Of a stretch of DNA of 64,000 nt, positions 17,465 through 25,841 are shown piece by piece (within the stretch, counting starts at the first letter, position 1; every line of letters starts with the position of its first letter). The position numbers and the translations under genes were made by a program. The notes beneath the pieces are model-generated. The model had not been told where the DNA came from, did not search any database, and saw nothing but the letters and a program-made list of their open reading frames with translations. The stretch is taken from assembly GCF_004791025.1 (NCBI RefSeq), contig NZ_SRUO01000011.1, forward strand, positions 1 to 64,000. Direction: 5' to 3'. The stretch is from Mesorhizobium sp. M4B.F.Ca.ET.203.01.1.1. Lineage in GTDB: Bacteria > Pseudomonadota > Alphaproteobacteria > Rhizobiales > Rhizobiaceae.

Positions 17465-17562
17465 ATCCAGTGATCTGGATTCTTACCGAGTGGTTGGAGC
17501 CACTTTGTTTGACGCCTCCCTGTTAAACTCCTGAGAGCCGCCTTATCCGCGGCTCTTTTTTT
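17465..17562 (+). ncRNA. Candidate trans-acting small RNA
   Basis: About 100 nt run between a promoter (-10 TACTAT, 17455) and a strong terminator. Three hairpins follow one another: ATCCAG/CTGGAT (17465-17480), AGTGG/CCACT (17489-17504) and the terminator. A single-stranded stretch between the last two contains CGCCTCCCTG (about 17513), an anti-Shine-Dalgarno-like motif typical of Hfq-dependent alphaproteobacterial sRNAs such as MmgR or AbcR. There is no ORF. Family membership is not certain. It lies 167 bp upstream of rcdA on the same strand. Confidence 0.55.
17534..17562 (+). terminator. Intrinsic terminator of the small RNA
   Basis: An 8-bp perfect stem AGAGCCGC/GCGGCTCT with a seven-base loop is followed by seven T. 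It separates the small RNA from the rcdA-like gene. Confidence 0.85.
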
Positions 17563-17599
17563 GCCCGCAAAGCGGCGCAGTCCGGTCAGGCGTTCGGCG

Positions 17600-17614
17600 T
17601 TAACCGTTTGTTAA
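17600..17614 (+). promoter_or_regulatory. CtrA-type box upstream of the rcdA-like gene
   Basis: A perfect TTAA-N7-TTAA (TTAACCGTTTGTTAA), 115 bp before the DUF1465 start. A second independent box in the same intergenic region makes control by CtrA plausible for both transcripts. Confidence 0.5.
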
Positions 17615-17728
17615 ACATGTGCTTGCCTTCACCTGCGCCGAAGCGCATTTTCAAGCTCAGTCGTTTAAGGGTGCAGGGCGTTACGGCAAGAGTGCCGATT
17701 CGGCTTGCGGCAGTGCAGGGGCGTATCG

Positions 17729-18259
17729 ATGAACGAGCCTTCCAAGGGAAGCGCGAAAACCATCAAATTGGCGGAGCGCCGGGTTTTCTCCCAATCCTTC
17801 AAGCCGCTCTACCAGGAGGGCATGGGCCTCGTCGAACAGGCCGCCGAATATCTCGACGGCAAGGGCCGGGCCGAAGCCAAGAAACTGTCACGTACGGCGG
17901 CGACGCTCTACGCGGCCGAATCGATGCGGCTGACCACCAGGCTGATGCAGGTCGCTTCCTGGCTGCTTCTGCAGCGCGCGGCGAATTCCGGCGAAATGAC
18001 CCGCGACCAGGTCGCCTCGGAAAAGTCCAAGGTGCGTCTCGACACCGCTTCCGCGCATGACGAGGCGCTCGGCTGGAGCGAACTGCCGAAGGATTTTCTC
18101 GACCTCGTCACCCGCTCGCTGCGCCTGCAGGCGCTGGTGCGGCGCATGGACGAGGAAATCTACGGCAACGCGCTGGTCGACACGCCAGCCGTAGCCCGCC
18201 GCGTCAATCCGGTCTCCGACCAGATCAGCCTGCTCAACACCGCCTTTGCCCGCGGCTGA
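17729..18259 (+). CDS. rcdA: DUF1465 protein, RcdA-like adaptor of CtrA degradation
   Basis: A 176-residue, mostly helical protein. The block LAERRVFSQSFKPLYQEGMGLVEQAAEYLDG at 13-43 and the basic KLSRTAATLYAAESMRLTTRLMQVASWLL that follows are characteristic of DUF1465, the family of Caulobacter RcdA, which delivers CtrA and other substrates to ClpXP. The ATG at 17729 is the natural start. Upstream lie a CtrA box and the candidate small RNA, consistent with a feedback loop on cell-cycle control (inference). Confidence 0.8.
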   Translation: MNEPSKGSAKTIKLAERRVFSQSFKPLYQEGMGLVEQAAEYLDGKGRAEAKKLSRTAATLYAAESMRLTTRLMQVASWLLLQRAANSGEMTRDQVASEKSKVRLDTASAHDEALGWSELPKDFLDLVTRSLRLQALVRRMDEEIYGNALVDTPAVARRVNPVSDQISLLNTAFARG

Positions 18260-18309
18260 TACGGCAGTTTGACAATTCGCTCTGATGGCCATCTAGCGCC
18301 GTTTTCTGC

Positions 18310-18420
18310 GCTTTCCTACAGCGCCGCGCATCCTTTCGGACGCGCAAAGGACGCTGTAGCATTTCTTGATCCTGCGCATCATCCTTTCCGAAAATCGGCT
18401 CGATTTTCGGGGTCATGCGC
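18310..18420. repeat. Composite interspersed palindromes between rcdA and ruvC
   Basis: Two elements lie side by side. CTACAGCG...CGCTGTAG at 18316-18360 has a GCGCATCCTTTCGGACGCGC centre. The GCATGACCCCGAA palindrome (copy 2, 18374-18420) follows. The rest of the 320-bp gap 18260-18579 shows nothing else clear. This copy is the only one not next to a stop codon. Confidence 0.75.
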
Positions 18421-18579
18421 GTAGCTCACGTATTTGAGTACGCTCCGCTCCGGTTCTCGAAAACGACGCTATATGCCTCTCCAGACCGAATTTTGAAGCT
18501 GCCTGGGTCCTTGCATCGGTCGTTTCTGGTTTGTTCACATTTTGCTGGCATCGCCCTGCTTCGGAGGTAGACTTCGCGC

Positions 18580-19092
18580 ATGGGGGAAACGATTCGCATC
18601 ATCGGCATCGATCCGGGGCTGAGGCGCACCGGCTGGGGCATCGTCGAGAGCCTCGGCAATTCGTTGCGCTTCGTCGGCTCCGGCACGGTGCGCTCCGACG
18701 ATAAGGCGGCGCTGGCGACCAGGCTCTGCCAGCTGCATGACGGGCTGGCCGAGGTGCTGCATCAGGCCATGCCGCACGAGGCTGCGGTCGAGCAGACCTT
18801 CGTCAACAAGGATGCGACAGCGACGCTCAAGCTCGGCCAGGCGCGCGGCATCGCCATGCTGGTGCCGGCGCGCGCCGGGCTTGTGGTCGCCGAATATGCG
18901 CCCAACGCCGTCAAGAAGGCGGTGATCGGTGTCGGCCACGGCGACAAGAAGCAGATCCATATGATGGTCAAGGTGCTGATGCCGAAGGCGGTGTTCGAGA
19001 CCGATGACGCGGCGGATGCGCTGGCGATCGCCATCTGCCATGCGCATCACCGGCAAAGCGCCGCCTACCGGATGGCCGCGCTGGCCGGGTAG
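18580..19092 (+). CDS. ruvC: Holliday junction endonuclease RuvC
   Basis: A 170-residue resolvase with the RuvC fold. The catalytic acids are visible: Asp11 in IGIDPG, Glu71 in AVEQTF, and the Asp cluster near 142-146 in ETDDAADALA. It cuts Holliday junctions with RuvAB. The ruvA and ruvB genes follow, but a toxin-antitoxin pair is inserted between ruvC and ruvA. Confidence 0.97.
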   Translation: MGETIRIIGIDPGLRRTGWGIVESLGNSLRFVGSGTVRSDDKAALATRLCQLHDGLAEVLHQAMPHEAAVEQTFVNKDATATLKLGQARGIAMLVPARAGLVVAEYAPNAVKKAVIGVGHGDKKQIHMMVKVLMPKAVFETDDAADALAIAICHAHHRQSAAYRMAALAG

Positions 19093-19099
19093 TTTGTTC

Positions 19100-19141
19100 T
19101 TGACTTGTTCTCGCAGTTGGAATATTTCTTACCGGTAAGAA
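19100..19141 (+). promoter_or_regulatory. Promoter with palindromic operator of the toxin-antitoxin pair
   Basis: -35 TTGACT (19100-19105), a 17-bp spacer and -10 TATTTC (19123-19128). A perfect 16-bp palindrome TTCTTACCGGTAAGAA (19126-19141) overlaps the -10 and start region. It is the likely autoregulatory site for the AbrB-fold antitoxin encoded 13 bp downstream. Confidence 0.65.
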
Positions 19142-19153
19142 CCGGAGACTCCA

Positions 19154-19405
19154 ATGCGTGTGACCAGCAAGGGCCAGGTGACCATTCCGCGCGACTTGCG
19201 CGACACTTTCGGCATTGATGCGAATAGCGAAGTCATCTTCGGCATTGAAGGCGGCAAGATCACCATCACACCCCGACATGACAAGGGACGGCAGGCAGAT
19301 CGTGAAAGACTCGATCGGTTTCTCGCCGCGCTTGACCGGCTGGAGGGTAGCGGCGACCAGACGATGAACGCCGACGACGTCATGGCCTTGACGCGGGATC
19401 GCTGA
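19154..19405 (+). CDS. vapB: AbrB/MazE-fold (VapB-type) antitoxin
   Basis: An 83-residue protein. The N-terminal swapped-hairpin DNA-binding domain (MRVTSKGQVTIPRDLRDTFG) is the SpoVT/AbrB type. The acidic C-terminal tail should wrap the toxin. It is followed 2 bp later by a PIN-domain gene, the classic VapBC order. A perfect palindrome in its promoter is the probable operator. Confidence 0.9.
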   Translation: MRVTSKGQVTIPRDLRDTFGIDANSEVIFGIEGGKITITPRHDKGRQADRERLDRFLAALDRLEGSGDQTMNADDVMALTRDR

Positions 19406-19407
19406 TC

Positions 19408-19821
19408 TTGGCGACGCTTGTCGACACCAATGTTCTTATCGATGTCGCCGTTCGCGATCCTCTCTGGTTGAAATGGTCGCGGCCGAAAATAGAAACTGCA
19501 CGCAGGCGAGGCAGCCTGGTCATCAATCAGATCATCTACGCTGAGTTTTCGATCCGCTACGACACGATCGATGATGTCGACAATGTGTTGCCCGAGGATG
19601 AGTACCGACGTGAGGGATTGCCGTTCGAAGCTGCCTTCGCGGCGTCGAGAGCATTCTCGATCTATCGTCGGCAAGGGGGACCGCGAGAGAAGGTCATGCC
19701 CGATTTTTTGATCGGGGCGCATGCCGCCATCCGGGGTTATCCCATTCTTACTCGCGATCCGGCAGGCTTCAGGAAATACTTTCCGGATGTCGAGCTGATC
19801 GCTCCTGACACCCACCCCTAA
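19408..19821 (+). CDS. vapC: PIN-domain toxin ribonuclease (VapC-type)
   Basis: A 137-residue protein starting at TTG. All PIN acids are present: Asp6 in LVDTNVLID, Glu46 in YAEF, Asp100 in MPDFLIGAHA and Asp118 in LTRDPAGF. The active site therefore looks intact. VapC toxins cleave RNA, often initiator tRNA or rRNA. It ends 14 bp before ruvA, so readthrough from its promoter would also transcribe ruvAB. A weak TTG start fits low toxin synthesis. Confidence 0.9.
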   Translation: MATLVDTNVLIDVAVRDPLWLKWSRPKIETARRRGSLVINQIIYAEFSIRYDTIDDVDNVLPEDEYRREGLPFEAAFAASRAFSIYRRQGGPREKVMPDFLIGAHAAIRGYPILTRDPAGFRKYFPDVELIAPDTHP

Positions 19822-19835
19822 GAAAGTTCCCGGAC

Positions 19836-20456
19836 ATGATCGGCAAGCTGAAGGGCACGCTGGACGAGGTCGACGAGGACTTCTGTGTCGTCGACGTGCA
19901 TGGCGTCGGCTATGTCGCCCATTGCTCGGCGCGCACGCTGGCCTCGCTGCCGGCGCCCGGCGAGGCGGTGGTGCTGTTTATCGAGACCTATGTGCGCGAG
20001 GACATGATACGGCTCTACGGCTTCCAGTCGGCACTGGAGCGCGAATGGTTTCGGCTCTTGATGAACAACGTGCAGGGCGTCGGCGCCAAGGTGGCGCTGG
20101 CCATCCTCTCGACGCTGGCGCCGGCCGACCTCGCCAATGCGATCGCCTTGCGCGACATCGCCATGGTGTCGCGCGCGCCGGGCGTCGGCAAGAAGGTGGC
20201 CGAGCGCATCGTCACCGAATTGAAGGCCAAGGCGCCGGCATATGCGGGCGCTGCCTCCGGCACGATCGGGCTGAAGCAGGAACTCGGCGAGGGCGTGGCG
20301 CCGGCGCCGATCACCGACGCCGTCTCGGCGCTGGTCAATCTCGGCTATTCGCGCGACATCGCCGCCAACGCGGTGTCGGCGGCGCTGAAGTCGGCCGGCG
20401 AGGGCGCCGACGCCTCGAAGTTGATCCGCTTCGGCCTGAAGGAACTGGCGCGGTGA
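19836..20456 (+). CDS. ruvA: Holliday junction DNA helicase RuvA
   Basis: A 206-residue protein. The N-terminal OB fold begins MIGKLKGTLDEV, helix-hairpin-helix motifs follow (GVGAKVALAILS and GVGKKVAERIV), and a C-terminal domain binds RuvB. It recognises four-way junctions and loads RuvB. Confidence 0.97.
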   Translation: MIGKLKGTLDEVDEDFCVVDVHGVGYVAHCSARTLASLPAPGEAVVLFIETYVREDMIRLYGFQSALEREWFRLLMNNVQGVGAKVALAILSTLAPADLANAIALRDIAMVSRAPGVGKKVAERIVTELKAKAPAYAGAASGTIGLKQELGEGVAPAPITDAVSALVNLGYSRDIAANAVSAALKSAGEGADASKLIRFGLKELAR

Positions 20457-20499
20457 GGGGCTGCTTGTTCTGGTCCCTGCCGTATGCAAGGAAAGCGGC

Positions 20500-21537
20500 A
20501 TGAACCTTTCGCCCCGCCTCATTGCCCCCGACAAGCGCGGCGAGGATGCCGACCAGACCTTGCGGCCGCAATCGCTTGACGAGTTCGTCGGCCAGGCGGC
20601 GGTCAGGGCCAATCTCAAGGTCTTCGTCGACGCCGCCAAGGGTCGAGGCGAGGCGCTCGACCATGTGCTGTTCGTCGGCCCGCCCGGCCTCGGCAAGACG
20701 ACGCTGGCGCAGATCATGGCGCGCGAGCTCGGCGTCAATTTCCGCTCGACCTCCGGACCGGTCATCGCCAAGGCCGGCGATTTGGCCGCGCTGCTCACCA
20801 ATCTCGAAGACCGCGACGTGCTGTTCATCGACGAGATCCACCGCCTCAATCCGGCGGTGGAGGAAATCCTCTATCCGGCGATGGAGGATTTCCAGCTCGA
20901 CCTGATCATCGGCGAGGGGCCGGCGGCGCGCTCGGTCAAGATCGATCTCGCCCGCTTCACGCTGGTTGCCGCCACCACGCGGCTTGGGCTGTTGACCAAT
21001 CCGCTGCGCGACCGTTTCGGCATTCCGGTGCGGCTCAATTTCTACACGGTCGAGGAGCTGGAGCAGATCGTGCGCCGCGGCGCCCGCATCCTGTCGATGC
21101 CGCTCGGCGACGACGGCGCGCTGGAGATCGCCAGGCGGGCGCGCGGCACGCCACGCATCGCCGGCCGGCTGCTGCGTCGCGTGCGTGACTTCGCGTCGGT
21201 CGCCGGCGATGGCCATGTCGACCGGCGGATCGCCGACGAGGCGCTGACCAGGCTTGAGGTCGACGGGCTCGGCCTCGACGCGCTCGACCGGCGCTATCTG
21301 TCGATGATCGCCCGCAATTTCGGCGGCGGGCCGGTCGGCATCGAGACCATCGCGGCGGGGCTGTCGGAGCCGCGCGACGCCATCGAGGACATCATCGAGC
21401 CTTATCTGATCCAGCAGGGCTTCATCCAGCGCACGCCGCGCGGCCGTGTGCTGACGGCCAATGCCTGGCGCCATCTCGGCCTCGAGGCGCCAAAGGATCT
21501 GGCGCAGCAGCAGATCAGCCTGTTCCAGGAGGAGTAA
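20500..21537 (+). CDS. ruvB: Holliday junction branch-migration ATPase RuvB
   Basis: A 345-residue AAA+ ATPase. Walker A is GPPGLGKTT at 60-68, Walker B LFIDEIHRLN, sensor 1 VAATTRLGLL, and the C-terminal winged helix includes RTPRGRVLT. It starts 43 bp after ruvA and forms hexamers that drive branch migration. Confidence 0.97.
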   Translation: MNLSPRLIAPDKRGEDADQTLRPQSLDEFVGQAAVRANLKVFVDAAKGRGEALDHVLFVGPPGLGKTTLAQIMARELGVNFRSTSGPVIAKAGDLAALLTNLEDRDVLFIDEIHRLNPAVEEILYPAMEDFQLDLIIGEGPAARSVKIDLARFTLVAATTRLGLLTNPLRDRFGIPVRLNFYTVEELEQIVRRGARILSMPLGDDGALEIARRARGTPRIAGRLLRRVRDFASVAGDGHVDRRIADEALTRLEVDGLGLDALDRRYLSMIARNFGGGPVGIETIAAGLSEPRDAIEDIIEPYLIQQGFIQRTPRGRVLTANAWRHLGLEAPKDLAQQQISLFQEE

Positions 21538-21667
21538 CGGAGATTTGTTCCCTAGTTGTTTGGGGAACGGCTCGTCTGCGCAAAATCTGCTCGCCGCGGC
21601 CAAGCTGAAGGCACAATTGCCGCCTCTAGCTTGATGCAATCGCCATACCAAGGGCCGGGGCGGAGCA

Positions 21668-22570
21668 ATGATCACCAGACGTGGCTTCCTGCGCCTCATC
21701 GGCGGCTCGTTCCTGTCGATGGTGTCGCTCAGCGCCTATGCGGTCGGCATCGAGCCGATGCTGTTGACGCATGTGAAGCGCTATTTTCTGACGCCGCCGC
21801 ATTGGCCGGCGGACCTCAAGCTGCGCGTCGTTGTGTTGGCCGATATCCATGCCTGCCGGCCGTGGATGACGCCCGAGCGGATCGCTTCGCTGGCCGAAGA
21901 GGCAAACGAGCTCAAACCGGATGTGATCGTCATGCTTGGTGATTTTCCGGCCGGGACCCGCCTGGTGTCGGATTGGGTGGACGCGTCGGAATGGGCTCCT
22001 GCCTTATCCGGGCTGAAGGCGCCGCTCGGTGTCTGGTCGATCCTTGGCAATCACGATTGGTGGGAGGATCGCGCCGCGCAAGCGGCTGGGGCAGGGCCTA
22101 CGATCTCGCGCAAGGCGCTGGAGCGCGTCGGCATCCCGGTGTTGGAGAACGATGTCGTACGCCTGGAAAAAGACGGGCACGGCTTCTGGCTCGCCGGACT
22201 TGCGGATCAACTGGCACTGCGCCCCGGCCGGGCCTGGGGCCGGACCGATTTCAAGGGCCTGGACGATCTCGACGGCACGCTGGCCAAGGTGAGCGACAAC
22301 GCTCCCATCATCCTGCTCGCGCATGAACCCGACATCTTCCCTAAAGTGCCGTGGCGGGTTTCGCTGACGCTCTCCGGCCACACCCATGGCGGGCAGGTCA
22401 GGCTGTTCGGCTATTCGCCGGTCGTGCCTTCCGCCTACGGCAATCGCTTCGCCTATGGCCATGTCGTCGAAAACGACCGCAACCTGATCGTCTCCGGCGG
22501 GCTCGGCTTCAGCATCATGCCGGTGCGCTTCGGCATGCGCCCGGAGATCCTGCAAATCGATCTCGGCTAG
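21668..22570 (+). CDS. Exported metallophosphoesterase (calcineurin-like)
   Basis: A 300-residue protein. An N-terminal RRGFLRLIGGSFLSM resembles a twin-arginine signal and is followed by a hydrophobic stretch. The metal motifs are complete: LADIHACR, MLGDF, LGNHDWW, LLAHEPD and LSGHTHGGQVRL. Related YkuE/YaeI-type proteins act on phosphodiesters or lipid A precursors at the membrane; the substrate here is unknown. It follows ruvB by 130 bp. Confidence 0.88.
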   Translation: MITRRGFLRLIGGSFLSMVSLSAYAVGIEPMLLTHVKRYFLTPPHWPADLKLRVVVLADIHACRPWMTPERIASLAEEANELKPDVIVMLGDFPAGTRLVSDWVDASEWAPALSGLKAPLGVWSILGNHDWWEDRAAQAAGAGPTISRKALERVGIPVLENDVVRLEKDGHGFWLAGLADQLALRPGRAWGRTDFKGLDDLDGTLAKVSDNAPIILLAHEPDIFPKVPWRVSLTLSGHTHGGQVRLFGYSPVVPSAYGNRFAYGHVVENDRNLIVSGGLGFSIMPVRFGMRPEILQIDLG

Positions 22571-22597
22571 GACGCGCTGCTGCTCAACCGGCCCTCG

Positions 22598-23848
22598 TCA
22601 GGGCAGCGAGCGGATCGCATCCATCACGGCGGGTTCCGCCTTGTCGCCATTGAAGGCGTCGACGATGCCGAAGGCGCCGCCATAGCCCCATACCGACCAG
22701 GAGAAGCCGTGCGCCTCGGCGCGCGCGATCATCTGCCTGACATAGGCGGCGCGGTATTCGGCGGGCATCACATAGCCGTTGCCATATTCCTGGCGGATCA
22801 TGCCGAACTCGCCGAGCGTGATGTTTTCCGGTCTTATCCCGTTGGCCTTCGCCCATGCTTCGACGGTCTTGAACGGCGCGTCCATGATGGCGAGCAGCTT
22901 GTCGTCCGTATCCATGCTGGCGACCTGCTCGTCGAGATAGGCAAGCATGCCGCTTCGCCGCGTCCATGGCGCCTCGGCCCTGATGCGGGCGCGGATCGTG
23001 TCCAGCGCCACGTCGAGCTGCGTCTGCGGTACGGCCGTCAGCGGAAAGGGCAGGCCGGTGACATAGCGGATGAAGTCGCCGGCCCAGGTCGCGCCCTGAT
23101 GGGTGAGCAGGAACGGATCGTAGGAATGGAAGGTCCAGATGATGTTGTCGTCGGCGATCAGCTTCGGGTCGATCCTGGCCAGTGACGCGGCGTTGGAATA
23201 GCAGGCGCCGGTGAGGATCAGCGTCAGCCTGGTGGCCGAGGAGCGCGCCGCCGCGAACAGCTTCTTCTGGCGCTCCGGCCACAGATTTGTGCCGTCGCCG
23301 TCGCAGTCGACGATCGGCTCGTTCATCGGCTCGAAAGCGACCTGGCCCGGATCCTCGTTTGACAGCGTGCGCGCCATCTTGCGCACCACATCGACATAGG
23401 CGTCGAAGGTCCCGGGGTCGTCCATCACCTGCCCCATGCCGGTCTTGCGGTTGCCGCCGGCCGGGATCAGATGCATGTCGACGATCACCTTCAGCCCGGC
23501 GCGGTTGATCATGCGCGCGGAGTCCAGCACGCTGGCGTAGAGGTCGTCGCGCAGCGCAAGCGTCTCGTCGGACAGGAAGGGCGAGGGGTCGACCGGCATG
23601 CGCAGGAAATCGAAGCCGGCATCCTTCAGCGCCTTGAGGTCATCCTCCTTGAGGAACTTTCGCCATTCCGGATAAGGCAGGATGGCGGTCGGGTCGTTCC
23701 ATTTCTCCTCGCCGGTCCAGGTCGTCCACTGGTCGAGATTGAGGCCGCGTTTCATCGAGAACGTCGCGGCAGGGGCCGGCAATGCCAAAGCCCCAAACGC
23801 CAGCAGTGCCGCCATCAAGGTCTTGATCATCGCGCCCAACAGTGCCAT
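22598..23848 (-). CDS. Secreted glycoside hydrolase, family 5-like
   Basis: A 416-residue protein with a Sec signal ending near APAAT. Cellulase (GH5) landmarks are RGLNLDQWTTW at the start, VIVDMHL, the acid/base Glu in AFEPMNEP, HSYDPFLLTHQGA and the nucleophile Glu in ITLGEFGM. Endoglucanase or related beta-glucanase activity is likely. The start is uncertain (23848 chosen; 23830 also gives a good signal peptide). It is oriented against ruvB and ybgC and interrupts their usual adjacency. Confidence 0.85.
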   Translation of the reverse strand: MALLGAMIKTLMAALLAFGALALPAPAATFSMKRGLNLDQWTTWTGEEKWNDPTAILPYPEWRKFLKEDDLKALKDAGFDFLRMPVDPSPFLSDETLALRDDLYASVLDSARMINRAGLKVIVDMHLIPAGGNRKTGMGQVMDDPGTFDAYVDVVRKMARTLSNEDPGQVAFEPMNEPIVDCDGDGTNLWPERQKKLFAAARSSATRLTLILTGACYSNAASLARIDPKLIADDNIIWTFHSYDPFLLTHQGATWAGDFIRYVTGLPFPLTAVPQTQLDVALDTIRARIRAEAPWTRRSGMLAYLDEQVASMDTDDKLLAIMDAPFKTVEAWAKANGIRPENITLGEFGMIRQEYGNGYVMPAEYRAAYVRQMIARAEAHGFSWSVWGYGGAFGIVDAFNGDKAEPAVMDAIRSLP

Positions 23849-23900
23849 CCGGTTCCAGCGCCGCAACACCTGCCTGCTCGGGCCAGAAAAGGAAAGCGCG

Positions 23901-24374
23901 ATGGACGATCATGGTGAATCGGCGGCGCTCGGCGCGGGCCTTTCCGGCGCGCTGACGGAATTCGGCCATCGGCTGATGGCGCGGGTCTACTATGCCGACA
24001 CCGATTTCTCAGGCGTCGTCTATCACGCCCGCTATCTCGAATTCTTCGAGCGCGGCCGCTCCGATTATCTGAGGCTCGCCGGCGTCCATCACACCGAGCT
24101 TGCCGATGGCAAGCATGGCGAGCGCATCGTCTGGGTGGTCAGGCGCATGGAGATAGACTTCAAAAGTCCCGCCCGCATGGACGACATCCTGACCATCGAG
24201 ACGCGTACGCAGGATATTTCCGGCGCCCGCATCTACATGGCGCAGCAGCTCAAGCGCGGCGACGAGGTGCTGGTCGAGGCCAAGGTCGAAGCGGCGATCA
24301 TCGGCGAGAATGGCCGCCCAAGGCGTTTTCCGAGGGAATGGGTCGCGGCTTTCATGCCAAGAGCAGACGGCTGA
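23901..24374 (+). CDS. ybgC: Tol-Pal-associated acyl-CoA thioesterase
   Basis: A 157-residue hot-dog-fold protein. The active-site block YYADTDFSGVVYHARYLEFFERGR carries the conserved Asp. It opens the Tol-Pal cluster as in most Proteobacteria. It hydrolyses short or medium acyl-CoA or acyl-ACP and associates with phospholipid synthesis. It starts 52 bp from the divergent GH5 gene. The 287 bp after it hold no gene. Confidence 0.93.
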   Translation: MDDHGESAALGAGLSGALTEFGHRLMARVYYADTDFSGVVYHARYLEFFERGRSDYLRLAGVHHTELADGKHGERIVWVVRRMEIDFKSPARMDDILTIETRTQDISGARIYMAQQLKRGDEVLVEAKVEAAIIGENGRPRRFPREWVAAFMPRADG

Positions 24375-24661
24375 TATCTCTGGTCAGGGCGATCTGGCGG
24401 TCACCATCCGCGCCATGACGGGGGCGCGGCAATGCGCCGCGCTTCATATCATAACCCATCCTTAACCATAACGGTTCATGAAGAGATTGGTGAAGATTGG
24501 CGGAATCCGAACGCCTTCCTTTCACCAATATTTGCCCCGAAAAGGCCGCGAAACGGTGCATTCGGGGTGATCCCGCAAGCTTCAAGCTCGCGCGAACGGA
24601 CCACAAGGGATGCCCATGGGCCCAGCCGCCAGCGACGCCCGGAAAATCTAAGGACGTAACC

Positions 24662-25372
<711 letters not shown>

Positions 25373-25381
25373 GGTACGATC

Positions 25382-25834
25382 ATGGGTATGTCCGTAGGCA
25401 TGGCGGGACGCGGCGGGCGCGGCCACAGGCGGCGCGGCCGCCATCACGGCCTGATGTCGGAAATCAACGTCACGCCGATGGTCGACGTGATGCTGGTGCT
25501 GCTGATCATCTTCATGGTCGCGGCGCCGCTCTTGACGGTCGGCGTGCCGATCGACCTGCCGGATACGCAGGCCAAGGCGATGAACGTCGACACCCAGCCG
25601 ATCACCGTCTCGATCAACGCCTCCGGCCAGATCTATCTGCAGGAAACCGAAATCCCGATCGAGGAACTGGTGGCCAAGCTGCAGGCGATCTCCAAGACCG
25701 GCTATGACGAGCGCATCTTCATCCGTGGCGACAAGCTGACGGACTACGGCACCGCCATGAAGGTGATGGCCCGCATTTCGGCGGCCGGATACAAGAACAT
25801 CGGTCTGGTTTCGCTGCAGGAACAGGATCAGTAG
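25382..25834 (+). CDS. tolR: Tol-Pal protein TolR
   Basis: A 150-residue ExbD-like protein. There is a single N-terminal helix after SEINVTPMVDVMLVLLIIFMV, where the Asp is the proton-carrying residue, then a periplasmic domain. An unusually Gly/Arg/His-rich head (MAGRGGRGHRRRGRHHG) precedes the helix. It starts 9 bp after tolQ. Confidence 0.96.
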   Translation: MGMSVGMAGRGGRGHRRRGRHHGLMSEINVTPMVDVMLVLLIIFMVAAPLLTVGVPIDLPDTQAKAMNVDTQPITVSINASGQIYLQETEIPIEELVAKLQAISKTGYDERIFIRGDKLTDYGTAMKVMARISAAGYKNIGLVSLQEQDQ

Positions 25835-25841
25835 AAGCAAG

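Noticed and set aside
24463..24480. TTAACCATAACGGTTCA upstream of tolQ as a CtrA box
   Set aside because: Only the first half fits TTAA-N7-TTAA; it is mentioned as degenerate but not called as a site.
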